From NCBI GenBank assembly GCA_012839585.1, contig DUNB01000043.1:1-64000 (forward strand): DNA of 64,000 nucleotides, given 5' to 3'. This stretch comes from Alcaligenaceae bacterium (GTDB lineage Bacteria; Pseudomonadota; Gammaproteobacteria; Burkholderiales; Burkholderiaceae_B). The notes beneath the pieces were generated by a model, which was given only the letters and a program-made list of their open reading frames with translations, was not told the origin of the DNA and made no database searches. Both the position numbers and the translations under genes were made by a program. Within the stretch, counting starts at the first letter, position 1, and every line of letters starts with the position of its first letter. Below are positions 34,432-44,564 of the stretch, one piece after another.

Positions 34432-35513
34432 TGCCCACCCTTAACTGCATAAAATTGATAAATACCTTGGTCGTTAACACGTCGTTCGACTTGTTTTTGG
34501 AAATACAACGCGTGCAAATGCGCGATCGCCTCGCCCATCGCAAATGTAAGCTGATGCATGTCTAGCTCTCGCTTAAATAGTACGGGGATTAGTTGGGCAG
34601 CGCTACAACCGCCCTCTGCCCTACATGCCTCGAGCGTTTCCGCTAAGCGATCTTTGTGATGCGTCTGCAGCTCGGCAATACGCTCATGCAAGCCCACAAA
34701 AGGTCGGCCATGGGATGGCAGCACCAGCGTTTCAGAGGGGAGCTCCAAGTAACGCGTGAGTGACTGCAAATACAAACGCAGCGGGTCGGCCTCTGGTTCA
34801 TAATCAAATACGCTCACATTGGTAGAGATTCTAGGTAAAACCATATCCCCCGAAATCAACACATCTTGATCAGCACAATACAAGGCCATATGCTCCGGTG
34901 CGTGACCATAGCCCACAATGGTCTTCCAGCTTTTACCGCCAATCACCAGCTCATCACCGTCCATAAGACGACGGTAATTGCTAGGAGGCGGCGTCACCAA
35001 GTCCGCATAATACGAGCCCCGCTGTAGAACTTGCTGTTGGGCGACCTCGTCTACCAAGCCATGACGCGCAAAGTGAGCTGCCGCTGCTGCGCCCCCAGAG
35101 CCACCTAACTGCTCATTACTGCGTGCAGGACTAGTCCACAAGCAGGCAAAAAGATAGTCGCTCAGGCTCATGTACAAAGGCACCTGCCACCGCTCACACA
35201 ACCAGCCTGCCAATCCCACATGGTCGGGATGCATATGCGTCACCACCACGCGTAATACCGGCAGCCCCTTTAACTGCTGAGCAAACACTTGTTCCCACAG
35301 CGCTTTTACTGGCTCTTTAGCAATACCCGTATCGATCAGGGTCCAACCTTTTTGTCCATTTAGCTCATCTTCAAGCACCCACAAATTAATATGGTCCAAG
35401 GCAAAAGGCAAAGGCATACGTAACCAATACACCCCTGCTGCCACCTCCTTGAGCTGCGCTGGCAAAGGTTGCTCTTTTTCTAACGGGTAAATTAACTTTT
35501 CTTTCACACTCAT
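34428..35513 (-). CDS. Metallo-beta-lactamase-fold hydrolase
   Basis: A 361-residue protein with the metal-binding motif HMHPDHVG and a later ISGDMVLP aspartate and SHGRPF histidine, followed by a winged-helix-like C-terminal region as in LACTB2/glyoxalase-II relatives. It probably hydrolyses a thioester or ester; the substrate is unknown. It is divergent from the MerR regulator across 74 bases that contain that regulator's likely operator, so it may share its control. Overlap with metC suggests one transcript. Confidence 0.82.
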   Translation of the reverse strand: MSVKEKLIYPLEKEQPLPAQLKEVAAGVYWLRMPLPFALDHINLWVLEDELNGQKGWTLIDTGIAKEPVKALWEQVFAQQLKGLPVLRVVVTHMHPDHVGLAGWLCERWQVPLYMSLSDYLFACLWTSPARSNEQLGGSGGAAAAAHFARHGLVDEVAQQQVLQRGSYYADLVTPPPSNYRRLMDGDELVIGGKSWKTIVGYGHAPEHMALYCADQDVLISGDMVLPRISTNVSVFDYEPEADPLRLYLQSLTRYLELPSETLVLPSHGRPFVGLHERIAELQTHHKDRLAETLEACRAEGGCSAAQLIPVLFKRELDMHQLTFAMGEAIAHLHALYFQKQVERRVNDQGIYQFYAVKGGQ

Positions 35514-35555
35514 CTCCGTGTTCTCCCTGCTTGTATGATGGCCTTTGTCGTGGTA

Positions 35556-35573
35556 GTTTACGTTAACGTCAAC
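35556..35573. promoter_or_regulatory. Palindromic operator, probably for the MerR/LiuR regulator
   Basis: GTTTACGTT followed by AACGTCAAC is an 18-base palindrome with one mismatch. It lies 14 bases before the MerR-type regulator gene in the space between two divergent units. MerR proteins bind such near-perfect palindromes in promoter spacers, and the ACGTTAACGT core resembles the site I recall for LiuR. It could control both directions. Confidence 0.7.
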
Positions 35574-35587
35574 TTATTTTATGTATT

Positions 35588-35974
35588 ATGAATAAAAAAA
35601 CGTGGTCCATCTCGGATCTATCTAAAGAGTTCGATATTACACCACGCACGCTGCGTTACTACGAGGATCACGGCATCCTCAGCCCCGAGCGAGTCGGCCT
35701 ACAACGCTTGTATCATCCACGTGATAGAACTCGACTTAAGCTTGCCCTACGCGGCAAGCGCATGGGCTTCACTTTGTCGGACATCCGGCGTTTGATTGAC
35801 ATGTATGATGGTCCAGGTAGCACGCAATCCCAGCTATTGCTCTATCAAAATGTGCTCAACCACTACAGAGAAAAGCTCGAAATACAACTCAGCGATCTAC
35901 AACAAACCTTAGCAGAAATCGAAGTACAGCAGCAGCACTGCACCCAGCTGCTAGCGCAAAAAAACACAGAGTAG
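35588..35974 (+). CDS. MerR-family regulator of branched-chain acid degradation (LiuR-like)
   Basis: A 128-residue MerR-type protein: winged helix 'FDITPRTLRYYEDHGILSPER' followed by a dimerising coiled coil ending in CTQLL. It heads the leucine-degradation genes, so it is most likely LiuR, which represses until a pathway CoA ester appears. No ribosome site precedes the ATG at 35588, so a leaderless or near-leaderless start is possible. Confidence 0.85.
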   Translation: MNKKTWSISDLSKEFDITPRTLRYYEDHGILSPERVGLQRLYHPRDRTRLKLALRGKRMGFTLSDIRRLIDMYDGPGSTQSQLLLYQNVLNHYREKLEIQLSDLQQTLAEIEVQQQHCTQLLAQKNTE

Positions 35975-35992
35975 TAATAATTACCCGTCATG

Positions 35993-36008
35993 ATCAGGCT
36001 TGCCTGAT
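35993..36008 (+). terminator. Hairpin between the MerR and isovaleryl-CoA dehydrogenase genes
   Basis: ATCAGGC and GCCTGAT form a tight perfect stem (2-base loop) followed by only TT and an A/T-rich run. It may act as a partial terminator or mRNA stabiliser that sets regulator and enzyme levels apart. Confidence 0.45.
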
Positions 36009-36046
36009 TTATAAAATTAAGCAGCACTTTTGGTTGGAGACGACTT

Positions 36047-37225
36047 ATGAATCTGCCCGGACTACACTTTGAACTCAGCGAAGAGCTTGGCATGCTACGC
36101 GACACCGTACGTCATTTTGCTGAACAAGAAATTGCCCCCTTAGCCCAACAAGTGGATCACACAGACCAGTTCCCTATGGAATTATGGAAAAAATTCGGTG
36201 ATTTAGGTGTGTTAGGTTTAACCGTCTCAGAGGAATACGGTGGTGCCGATATGGGCTATCTGGCTCATATGATCGCGATGGAGGAAATCTCTCGCGCTAG
36301 CGCCTCGGTCGGACTGTCTTATGGGGCCCACTCCAACCTTTGCGTGAACCAACTCTTTCGCAACGGTACTGCTGAGCAAAAAGCCAAATACCTGCCTGGT
36401 CTTATTGATGGCACCCAAGTCGGCGCCCTAGCCATGAGTGAAACCGGCGCTGGCTCAGACGTAGTCAGTATGCGTTTGCGCGCCGAGGACAAAGGGGACC
36501 ACTATCTGCTCAATGGCCATAAAATGTGGATTACCAACGGTCCTGATGCCGACACACTGATTGTGTATGCCAAAACAGACCCAGAGGCCCACCAACGTGG
36601 CATCACCGCCTTTATCGTAGAAAAAGGCTTCGAGGGCTTTTCCATTGCTCAAAAGCTCGACAAACTCGGTATGCGTGGTAGTCACACCGGTGAACTCGTA
36701 TTTACCGACTGTCGCGTTCCCAAAGAAAACGTACTGGGCGAAGTCAACGGCGGTGTAAAAGTGCTGATGAGTGGTCTGGACTACGAGCGCGCGGTGCTCG
36801 CTGGCGGCCCCTTAGGCATTATGCAGGCGGTGATGGATGTGGTTATGCCCTACATTCACGAACGCAAACAGTTTGGGCAGGCTATTGGCGAGTTCCAGCT
36901 GATCCAAGCCAAAGTCGCTGACCTCTATACCACCCACCAAGCCAGCCGTGCGCTTTGTTATAGCGTAGGCAAACACTTGGACGCGTTGGGGGACAGCCAC
37001 TCCAGAACCGTTCGCAAAGACTGCGCGGCCGCTATTTTATTTAGTGCAGAAAAAGCCACTTGGATGGCAGGTGAGGCCATCCAAATCTTAGGTGGTAACG
37101 GCTATATCAATGAATTCCCGACTGGACGCCTCTGGCGCGATGCCAAACTCTATGAGATTGGCGCTGGCACCAGCGAAATCCGTCGCATGCTCATTGGCCG
37201 AGAGCTCTTTAACGAAACAGCCTAA
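36047..37225 (+). CDS. ivd: Isovaleryl-CoA dehydrogenase
   Basis: A 392-residue FAD-dependent acyl-CoA dehydrogenase. The catalytic glutamate is in '[13 protein letters not shown]', the position specific to isovaleryl-CoA dehydrogenases; C-terminal [12 protein letters not shown] is also typical. It converts isovaleryl-CoA to 3-methylcrotonyl-CoA in leucine breakdown and would pass electrons to ETF. GGAGA precedes the ATG. Confidence 0.92.
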   Translation: MNLPGLHFELSEELGMLRDTVRHFAEQEIAPLAQQVDHTDQFPMELWKKFGDLGVLGLTVSEEYGGADMGYLAHMIAMEEISRASASVGLSYGAHSNLCVNQLFRNGTAEQKAKYLPGLIDGTQVGALAMSETGAGSDVVSMRLRAEDKGDHYLLNGHKMWITNGPDADTLIVYAKTDPEAHQRGITAFIVEKGFEGFSIAQKLDKLGMRGSHTGELVFTDCRVPKENVLGEVNGGVKVLMSGLDYERAVLAGGPLGIMQAVMDVVMPYIHERKQFGQAIGEFQLIQAKVADLYTTHQASRALCYSVGKHLDALGDSHSRTVRKDCAAAILFSAEKATWMAGEAIQILGGNGYINEFPTGRLWRDAKLYEIGAGTSEIRRMLIGRELFNETA

Positions 37226-37239
37226 TGCTATAGACGGAT

Positions 37240-39093
37240 ATGAAAAACGCCATGCCTTTTGCCTCTGATCATGCCATTATCGAACCAGCACTTCGGCCTG
37301 CTCCCAGTGCCGAGCAGGTGGCTCAGATGATTTTACAAGGCTTTGATCGTCACTACGCGCTCTTTAGATACAGCGCCCAACGCGCCAAAGTCCTCTTCGA
37401 ATCAGCCAACTGGCATGGTATTCAACAGCTTTCTAGGGAGCGTATCGAGTATTACGATATGCGGGTCCGTGAATGCGCGGCACTTTTAATTCCTTTACTT
37501 AAAAGCTCAACGCAACCGCTTGATAACGATCATTTAGCACTAAGCCCCGAGCAACAGCAGTTTTGGCAACAGGTTAAAACTAAATTTGCGCACAACCTAG
37601 CAGGCCATAAGCAACCGGAGTGCGCAGAGACCTTTTTTAACTCGGTGTCTTGCCGCGTTTTGGACCGGACGTACTACAACAATGACTTTCTGTTTGTACG
37701 TCCAGCCATCGCCACCGGCTATATTGATAGTTCTCGCCCCTCTTACCGCTCTTACTACCCCCTAGAGCAGGGCTTAATCCCTAGCCTAACCGCGATGATT
37801 CGTGACTTTGGCTTAGCCAGTCCCTTTATGGATTTGCCAGCGGATGTAAGACGCTTGGCCCGTCGTGCTGTCCATACTTTGCGCCAACGTTTACCGATAG
37901 ATCCTGGATTGCGCCTGGGGCCTGACTGCCAAATACAGGTACTCAACACGCTGTTTTTCCGTAACAAAGGGGCTTATATTGTTGGGCGACTCATCAATCA
38001 CACCAGCACTCATCCCTTTGCGATTGCCTTGGTTCACACCCCCAGCCATCACATAGAAATAGACGCTTTATTAGACAGTGCGGATGACATCAGTACGCTC
38101 TTTAGCTTTACCCGCGCCTATTTTATGGTGGACATGGAGGTTCCTTCCGCTTATGTGCACTTTTTGCAGTCCCTATTACCTCGCAAATCTGCCGCCGAGT
38201 TTTACAACGCCATCGGCCTACAAAAACAGGGCAAAAATCTCTTTTATCGCGACTTTTTGCACCACTTAGGGCACTCCACCGATGATTTCCAGCTAGCGCC
38301 GGGGATTAAGGGAATGGTGATGACCGTATTCACCCTGCCTTCTTATCCTTATGTTTTTAAAATGATTCGTGACCATATCGCTAAAGATGGCATGGATCAC
38401 GCCACAGTCAAAAGTCGCTACCTGCTGGTAAAAAAGCACGACAGAGCTGGCCGTATGGCGGACACATGGGAATACTCACAGGTTGCTCTTCCCAAGCGTC
38501 GCTTTGCCCCATCGCTCTTAGAAGAATTACGCAAAGAGGTACCAAGCCTCATCGAAGAAACCGGTGACTTAATTGTATTGCGTCATGTTTATATCGAACG
38601 ACGCATGTTACCGCTTAATATATACCTAAGCCGAGCCTCTGAATCTGCTCTGGAACTCGCCATTAAGCAATACGGCGATGCCATCCGTGAACTCGCTGCT
38701 AACAACATTTTCCCAGGCGATATGTTATATAAAAACTTTGGTCTAACCCGTTTGGGCCGCTTGGTTTTTTATGACTATGATGAAATTCAAGCCATGACGG
38801 AAATGAACTTTAGAACCATTCCTCCGGCCCCTAACGAAGAGGCCGAAATGGCCAGTGAGCCTTGGTATCCCATAGGCCCTAATGATGTATTTCCAGAGGA
38901 GTTCCGCTGGTTTTTACTTGGTGATGCGCGTATTCGTCAGGCTTTCATGAAACACCATGCTGACCTATTAAGCGCACAATGGTGGTCCGACTGCCGCGAA
39001 CGCGTGGCGCAGGGCCGTCTCGAAAATATTTATCCTTACGATTTATCGAAACGCTTACCTGACAATCAGGTAAGCGCCCCTACTACGAATTAG
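37240..39093 (+). CDS. aceK: Isocitrate dehydrogenase kinase/phosphatase
   Basis: A 617-residue bifunctional AceK, the usual length. It phosphorylates isocitrate dehydrogenase to shut it off and send isocitrate into the glyoxylate bypass, and reverses this. The conserved C-terminal kinase-like part includes 'GDMLYKNFGLTRLGRLVFYDYDEI'-type residues (split here around residues 490-515). It starts 14 bases after ivd and ends 10 bases before the thiolase gene, so it is embedded in the leucine-degradation operon. Confidence 0.93.
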   Translation: MKNAMPFASDHAIIEPALRPAPSAEQVAQMILQGFDRHYALFRYSAQRAKVLFESANWHGIQQLSRERIEYYDMRVRECAALLIPLLKSSTQPLDNDHLALSPEQQQFWQQVKTKFAHNLAGHKQPECAETFFNSVSCRVLDRTYYNNDFLFVRPAIATGYIDSSRPSYRSYYPLEQGLIPSLTAMIRDFGLASPFMDLPADVRRLARRAVHTLRQRLPIDPGLRLGPDCQIQVLNTLFFRNKGAYIVGRLINHTSTHPFAIALVHTPSHHIEIDALLDSADDISTLFSFTRAYFMVDMEVPSAYVHFLQSLLPRKSAAEFYNAIGLQKQGKNLFYRDFLHHLGHSTDDFQLAPGIKGMVMTVFTLPSYPYVFKMIRDHIAKDGMDHATVKSRYLLVKKHDRAGRMADTWEYSQVALPKRRFAPSLLEELRKEVPSLIEETGDLIVLRHVYIERRMLPLNIYLSRASESALELAIKQYGDAIRELAANNIFPGDMLYKNFGLTRLGRLVFYDYDEIQAMTEMNFRTIPPAPNEEAEMASEPWYPIGPNDVFPEEFRWFLLGDARIRQAFMKHHADLLSAQWWSDCRERVAQGRLENIYPYDLSKRLPDNQVSAPTTN

Positions 39094-39103
39094 GAGTCAA
39101 ACT

Positions 39104-40285
39104 ATGTCAGATCCCGTCGTAATTGTATCTGCTGTCCGCACCCCAATGGGCGCCATGACTGGCAGCCTGTCCTCTTTGGCAGCACACGAACTGGGTTCCG
39201 TTGCGATTAAGGCCGCTCTAGAACGCGCTGGCGTTAGCCCCGATCAGGTGGACGAGGTCCTTATGGGTAACGTACTACAAGCCGGTCAGGGTCAAGCCCC
39301 TGCGCGTCAGGCTGCGCTAGGTGCCGGATTACCTAATGGCGCTCCTTGTACTACGGTACACAAAGTCTGTGGTTCTGGCATGAAAGCCGCCATGCTTGGT
39401 CACGATATGCTCAAAGCTGGTAGCGCCAACATTGTGGTAGCAGGCGGCCAAGAAAGCATGTCTAACGCACCTTACCTACTTCTCAAAGGTCGTACCGGCT
39501 ATCGCTATGGTCACGACAAAGTCTACGATCACATGGCACTAGACGGCCTAGAGGATGCCTACGAAGGTATCGCTATGGGTGTGTTGGCAGAGCGCTGTGC
39601 AGAAAAATACGCTTTCACTCGCGAAGAGCAAGATAACTACGCGCTTGAATCCTTGCGTCGTGCTCGCGCTGCAACAGAAGACGGCAGCTTCAAAGCCGAG
39701 ATCGCTCCTGTCACCATCAAAGGACGTAAAGGCGACACCGTTATCGATACCGACGAAGCGCCTACACGTGCAATGCCAGACAAAATCCCTGGCTTACGCC
39801 CTGCGTTCAAAAAAGACGGTACCATCACTGCCGCTAACGCCTCCTCCATCTCGGACGGTGCTGCAGCAATGGTGCTCATGCGCGAATCCACCGCCAAAGA
39901 AATGGGCCTAAAGCCTTTAGCTAAGATCGTGGGTCACTCTCAGCACGCTCACGAGCCAGAGTGGTTCACAACCGCTCCTGTAGGGGCCATGCAAAAGCTA
40001 CTCGACAAAGCAGGCTGGAAAATCGAAGACGTAGACCTGTTCGAAATTAACGAGGCATTTGCTCTGGTCACCATGGCGGCCATGAAAGACCTCAACCTCT
40101 CTCATGACAAAGTCAACGTTTACGGTGGTGCCACCGCCCTAGGTCACCCCATTGGCGCTTCTGGCGCTCGTATTGTGACCACCCTACTCAACGCACTACA
40201 ACAAAAAGGCGGCAAACGCGGTATAGCCTCCCTATGTATTGGCGGCGGCGAAGGGGTCGCGATGGCTATTGAACTAATGGACTAA
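39104..40285 (+). CDS. Acetyl-CoA acetyltransferase (thiolase)
   Basis: A 393-residue thiolase. The nucleophile cysteine is in TTVHKVCGSGMK; GHPIGASGARI and CIGGGEGVA carry the other catalytic histidine and cysteine. It interconverts acetoacetyl-CoA and two acetyl-CoA, a fitting last step of leucine breakdown. GGAG lies before the ATG. A GC-rich hairpin (40314-40337) separates it from the next gene. Confidence 0.92.
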   Translation: MSDPVVIVSAVRTPMGAMTGSLSSLAAHELGSVAIKAALERAGVSPDQVDEVLMGNVLQAGQGQAPARQAALGAGLPNGAPCTTVHKVCGSGMKAAMLGHDMLKAGSANIVVAGGQESMSNAPYLLLKGRTGYRYGHDKVYDHMALDGLEDAYEGIAMGVLAERCAEKYAFTREEQDNYALESLRRARAATEDGSFKAEIAPVTIKGRKGDTVIDTDEAPTRAMPDKIPGLRPAFKKDGTITAANASSISDGAAAMVLMRESTAKEMGLKPLAKIVGHSQHAHEPEWFTTAPVGAMQKLLDKAGWKIEDVDLFEINEAFALVTMAAMKDLNLSHDKVNVYGGATALGHPIGASGARIVTTLLNALQQKGGKRGIASLCIGGGEGVAMAIELMD

Positions 40286-40313
40286 TTCTTTAGCGACAAT
40301 CTGTGTCGGAGAC

Positions 40314-40337
40314 CCGGCAAGTCGTACGGCTTGCCGG
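40314..40337 (+). repeat. Hairpin between thiolase and mccB
   Basis: CCGGCAAG and CTTGCCGG pair perfectly over 8 bases. With no U-tract after it, it is more likely an mRNA processing or stability element within the operon than a terminator. Confidence 0.45.
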
Positions 40338-40372
40338 CCAAAAATATAACTAAATTAGGTGGCAGCACAGAC

Positions 40373-41980
40373 ATGAGTATTATCCAAAGTAAAATTCAAC
40401 CTCGCTCGGCCGGCTTTCTGGAAAACGAAGCCTCCATGCAGGAACAAATCAAAGACCTACGACAGCTACGCAGTCAAATCGCCAAAGGCGGCAGTGACGC
40501 AGCCCGTCAAAGGCACTTAGATCGCGGCAAACTTTTACCTCGTGAGCGAGTTGAACGATTACTCGATCCTGGCTCACCTTTTTTAGAGCTCTCTCCTTTA
40601 GCCGCCTACAACCTTTACAACAACGATGCGCCAGGCGCGGGCATTATTACGGGGATTGGTCGTATTAATGGCATCGAGTGCATGATTGTCTGTAATGACG
40701 CCACTGTTAAAGGGGGTACCTACTACCCCATGACAGTAAAAAAACACGTACGCGCCCAAGAAATTGCCCAGCAAAACCGTTTACCTTGTGTTTACTTAGT
40801 CGACTCGGGTGGTGCCAACCTACCTAATCAAGACGAGGTGTTCCCAGATAGAGATCACTTCGGTCGTATTTTCTACAACCAAGCCCAAATGTCATCCTTA
40901 GGTATTGCCCAAATTGCGGCGGTCATGGGGTCTTGTACGGCTGGGGGCGCTTATGTGCCCGCCATGAGTGACGAGTCCATCATTGTGCGCAACCAAGGTA
41001 CGATTTTCTTAGCTGGCCCGCCCTTGGTCAAAGCCGCCACGGGCGAAGAGGTCACTGCAGAAGATCTAGGTGGTGGTGATGTGCACACGCGCTTATCCGG
41101 GGTGGCTGACCATCTCGCTGAAAACGATGACCACGCGCTACAGCTCGCACGCCAAGCCGTAGGTAGGCTCACACATCAAAAACACTATCCATGGGCGCTT
41201 AAACCCGTAGTTGAGCCCCTGTATGACCCCGAAGAACTCAACGGCATCATCCCCAATGACACGCGCAAACCCTATGATGTGCGCGAGGTGATTGCTCGTT
41301 TAGTCGATGGTTCTGAATTCGAAGAATTCAAAGCCCGCTTTGGAACCACTCTAGTCACAGGCTTCGCGCATTTACACGGTATGCCGGTGGGTATCATCGC
41401 CAATAACGGTGTACTGTTTTCCGAGGCTGCCCAAAAAGGCACCCACTTCATCGAACTCTGCTGTCAACGCAAAATCCCCTTAATTTTCCTCCAAAACATC
41501 AGCGGCTTTATGGTTGGCCGCAAATACGAAAACGAAGGGATTGCCCGTCACGGTGCCAAAATGGTGACCGCTGTCTCTACCGCCTCGGTGCCTAAACTCA
41601 CCGTCATCATCGGCGGCTCCTTTGGTGCAGGTAACTACGGTATGTGTGGTCGCGCATTTAACCCGCGTATGTTGTTTATGTGGCCCAACGCGCGCATCTC
41701 TGTAATGGGGGGCGAACAGGCCGCCAGCGTACTTGCCACAGTACGCAGAGATAACCTAGAAAAAGCCGGTCAGTCCTGGTCCGCAGAGGACGAGGACAAC
41801 TTCAAAGCTCCCATCCGTGATCAATACGAACACGAAGGTCATCCTTACTATGCCTCAGCCCGTTTATGGGACGACGGGGTCATTGAGCCCGCCGAAACTC
41901 GGCGCGTGTTAGCTCTAGCCCTATCCGCCACCTTAAACGCCCCCATCGAAGACACGCGCTTCGGTGTGTTCCGCATGTAA
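40373..41980 (+). CDS. mccB: Methylcrotonyl-CoA carboxylase, carboxyltransferase (beta) subunit
   Basis: A 535-residue carboxyltransferase that moves CO2 from carboxybiotin to 3-methylcrotonyl-CoA. The crotonase-like halves carry '[22 protein letters not shown]', a motif split across residues ~145-166 typical of MCC, and '[16 protein letters not shown]'. The ATG at 40373 follows AGGTGG; an upstream 14-codon extension lacks support. It is directly followed by mccA. Confidence 0.92.
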   Translation: MSIIQSKIQPRSAGFLENEASMQEQIKDLRQLRSQIAKGGSDAARQRHLDRGKLLPRERVERLLDPGSPFLELSPLAAYNLYNNDAPGAGIITGIGRINGIECMIVCNDATVKGGTYYPMTVKKHVRAQEIAQQNRLPCVYLVDSGGANLPNQDEVFPDRDHFGRIFYNQAQMSSLGIAQIAAVMGSCTAGGAYVPAMSDESIIVRNQGTIFLAGPPLVKAATGEEVTAEDLGGGDVHTRLSGVADHLAENDDHALQLARQAVGRLTHQKHYPWALKPVVEPLYDPEELNGIIPNDTRKPYDVREVIARLVDGSEFEEFKARFGTTLVTGFAHLHGMPVGIIANNGVLFSEAAQKGTHFIELCCQRKIPLIFLQNISGFMVGRKYENEGIARHGAKMVTAVSTASVPKLTVIIGGSFGAGNYGMCGRAFNPRMLFMWPNARISVMGGEQAASVLATVRRDNLEKAGQSWSAEDEDNFKAPIRDQYEHEGHPYYASARLWDDGVIEPAETRRVLALALSATLNAPIEDTRFGVFRM

Positions 41981-41993
41981 CCGGGAGCCCATT

Positions 41994-44012
41994 ATGTTCC
42001 ATACTGTACTTATTGCTAACCGAGGCGAAATCGCCTGCCGCATCGCCGCCTCATGTCAACGCATGGGTATTCGCACTGTGATGGTGTATTCCAGTGCAGA
42101 CGCCCAAGCGCTACACGTCAAAGCCGGGGATGAGGCCGTTTGGGTCGGCGAGGCCGAACCCCAAAAAAGCTATTTAAATATCGACGCCATCATTGCTGCC
42201 GCAAAGCGTACCGGCGCCCAAGCCATCCACCCTGGATACGGGTTTTTAGCTGAAAATGCAGAGTTTGCTAAAGCCTGTGCTGATAACGGCATCACTTTTA
42301 TTGGCCCACCCGCGTCCTCCATCACCGCCATGGGTAATAAATCTGCCGCTAAGCAACTCATGGAAAAGGCCAATGTGCCATTGGTACCCGGCTACCATGG
42401 TGACAACCAAGACGCGGATTTTCTACATCAACAAGCCGATGCCATGGGCTACCCCGTGCTGATTAAAGCCAGCGCAGGAGGTGGTGGTAAAGGCATGCGC
42501 ATTGTGGAGTCCAGCAAACAATTCCCTGAGGCGCTTTCTTCGTGTAAACGTGAAGCCAAAAGCAGCTTTAGTGACGATCACGTCCTCCTCGAGCGTTACC
42601 TACAAAAACCGCGCCATATTGAAATCCAAGTGTTTGCCGATACACATGGCAACGCCGTGCACCTGTTTGAGCGCGATTGCTCTGTACAACGTCGCCATCA
42701 AAAAGTCATCGAGGAAGCTCCGGCTCCCGGTATGACAGAATCACAGCGCCACGCCATGGGTGAGGCCGCCGTGGCAGCCGCCCAAGCCGTTAACTACGTC
42801 GGCGCCGGCACCGTGGAGTTTATCTGCGAAGGCGATGATTTCTTTTTCATGGAAATGAACACGCGTCTGCAGGTAGAGCATCCCGTTACTGAGCAAATCA
42901 CCGGTTTTGATCTGGTCGAATGGCAGCTACGCGTGGCCTCAGGCCAGCCGCTACCCGCCAAGCAAGAAGACCTCCGCATCAACGGCCATGCCTTTGAAGC
43001 CCGCATTTATGCTGAAAACCCAGACAACCAGTTTCTGCCCTCTATCGGCAAAATTGAGCAACTGATCTTTCCTGAGCACGTCAGCTTTAGCCTAAGCCCC
43101 ATCCGCGTCGACAGCGGTATTCGTCAGGGCGATAGCATCAGCCCCTTTTACGACCCGATGATTGCCAAACTCATCGTACATGGGGTGGATCGTGAAGACG
43201 CTCTGCGTAAAATGCAGTCAGCTCTAGAGCAAAGCTACATTGCAGGGCTACATACCAACCTGCGCTTTTTGCATCGTTTAGCCAGCGACGAGGCCTTTAT
43301 GGCGGGCGATGTGGATACAGGTTTTATTGAGCGTCGTTACGACCAACTCTTCCCCGCCCCCAAAACCGCCACCACCTTAGACCTGGCCGTTGCTCTAGCC
43401 GCCCAGCTTTACCACCAAGGGATGGCATCCAACCAAACCACAACGACTACCGTTGACCCGTGGGATCAGCTTGATTACTGGCGTGGTAATGCCTTGCTAG
43501 CCCGTCCTTTTGTGTTTGATCAGGGTGATCAAAGCCATACCGTGCATTTGCGTCACGAAAACCAACAGTGGCAGCTGCAACATGCAGACACCACATCGGC
43601 TTTTGATTGGACGGTGTCTGAGCAAAACAACGGTAGCTTATCGGTGCGTGTTCGTCTCGATGACCAGCAATTACACGCTGTCGTGTATGGAAACTCACCA
43701 CACTTTGAGATCCGCTATCCCAATACGCAACAGCACATCTCCTATGTGGATCCTTTGGCGATTGATCCCTTGCAAGAAGAGCAAAACGGGGGCGGCTTAA
43801 CCGCACCGATGCCTGGCAAGGTGCTCTCTATCGCCGTCGAGGCCGGCGCTGAGGTAGAGGCTGGTCAATTATTGTTGGTGCTGGAAGCCATGAAAATGGA
43901 GCACTCCATCACGGCTCCCCACGCCGGTACCGTTACCGAAGTCTTCTTTGCGGCAGGGGATCAAGTCACCGAAGGAGCCGCTTTGCTCGCCATCGAAAGT
44001 AAAGAGAACTAA
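41994..44012 (+). CDS. mccA: Methylcrotonyl-CoA carboxylase, biotin (alpha) subunit
   Basis: A 672-residue protein: N-terminal biotin carboxylase domain (start MFHTVLIANRGEIA, ATP-grasp loop KASAGGGGKGM), a connecting BT-like region, and a C-terminal biotinyl domain with EAMKMEHS, whose lysine near residue 634 carries biotin. It starts 13 bases after mccB, with GGGAG before the ATG. It completes the enzyme with MccB. Methylglutaconyl-CoA hydratase and HMG-CoA lyase are not in this cluster. Confidence 0.93.
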   Translation: MFHTVLIANRGEIACRIAASCQRMGIRTVMVYSSADAQALHVKAGDEAVWVGEAEPQKSYLNIDAIIAAAKRTGAQAIHPGYGFLAENAEFAKACADNGITFIGPPASSITAMGNKSAAKQLMEKANVPLVPGYHGDNQDADFLHQQADAMGYPVLIKASAGGGGKGMRIVESSKQFPEALSSCKREAKSSFSDDHVLLERYLQKPRHIEIQVFADTHGNAVHLFERDCSVQRRHQKVIEEAPAPGMTESQRHAMGEAAVAAAQAVNYVGAGTVEFICEGDDFFFMEMNTRLQVEHPVTEQITGFDLVEWQLRVASGQPLPAKQEDLRINGHAFEARIYAENPDNQFLPSIGKIEQLIFPEHVSFSLSPIRVDSGIRQGDSISPFYDPMIAKLIVHGVDREDALRKMQSALEQSYIAGLHTNLRFLHRLASDEAFMAGDVDTGFIERRYDQLFPAPKTATTLDLAVALAAQLYHQGMASNQTTTTTVDPWDQLDYWRGNALLARPFVFDQGDQSHTVHLRHENQQWQLQHADTTSAFDWTVSEQNNGSLSVRVRLDDQQLHAVVYGNSPHFEIRYPNTQQHISYVDPLAIDPLQEEQNGGGLTAPMPGKVLSIAVEAGAEVEAGQLLLVLEAMKMEHSITAPHAGTVTEVFFAAGDQVTEGAALLAIESKEN

Positions 44013-44035
44013 ATTTGCGCCACGGCCTTTTTCAG

Positions 44036-44069
44036 CGTAAAGTCTACTTAAAACCGTGTAGGCTTTACG
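44036..44069 (+). terminator. Stem-loop between mccA and smg
   Basis: CGTAAAGTCTAC (44036-44047) pairs with GTAGGCTTTACG (44058-44069) as a 12-bp stem with one G-U pair. No U-run follows. It may be a weak terminator at the end of the leucine-degradation operon. Confidence 0.45.
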
Positions 44070-44102
44070 TTGGCCGCACACATTTTTGATGGTAATACAT
44101 AC

Positions 44103-44564
44103 ATGTTCGATATATTGGTTTACTTGTTTGAAACCTACTACAACCCACAGGCTTGCCCTAAAGCGGAGGTATTAGCTCACAAACTCGCCGCCATTGGTTT
44201 TGAAGATGACGAAATCGACGAAGCCCTCAGCTGGCTACACGGACTCAGCGAGTCCGCCGCCATGCACCAACCCCTAAACACTCAATTCCACCCAGATAGC
44301 CTACGCGTCTTTACCGACCATGAATTACAAACCTTAGGCCACGAAGCCATTGGTTTTATTCGCTTTTTGGAAAACTCGGACGTATTGCCTCCCGCCCTGC
44401 GCGAGGTGTTAATTGAACGCGCCCAAGCCATCGATGAGTCCCCCGTTCCATTAAGCAAAATCAAAATCGTAGCTTTGATGGTGTTATGGAACCACGAAGC
44501 GGAAATTGATCATTTAATTTTCGAGGAACTCTTAACCAACGACGAAGATCGTTTGTGCCAATAA
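44103..44564 (+). CDS. smg: Smg family protein
   Basis: A 153-residue protein of the Smg (DUF494) family, starting 'MFDILVYLFETYYNPQACP' as in other proteobacteria. Function is unknown; the family is usually near dprA and topB. The ATG at 44103 is preferred to a GTG at 44070. Its stop codon directly abuts the stop of the convergent DUF2157 gene. Confidence 0.88.
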   Translation: MFDILVYLFETYYNPQACPKAEVLAHKLAAIGFEDDEIDEALSWLHGLSESAAMHQPLNTQFHPDSLRVFTDHELQTLGHEAIGFIRFLENSDVLPPALREVLIERAQAIDESPVPLSKIKIVALMVLWNHEAEIDHLIFEELLTNDEDRLCQ

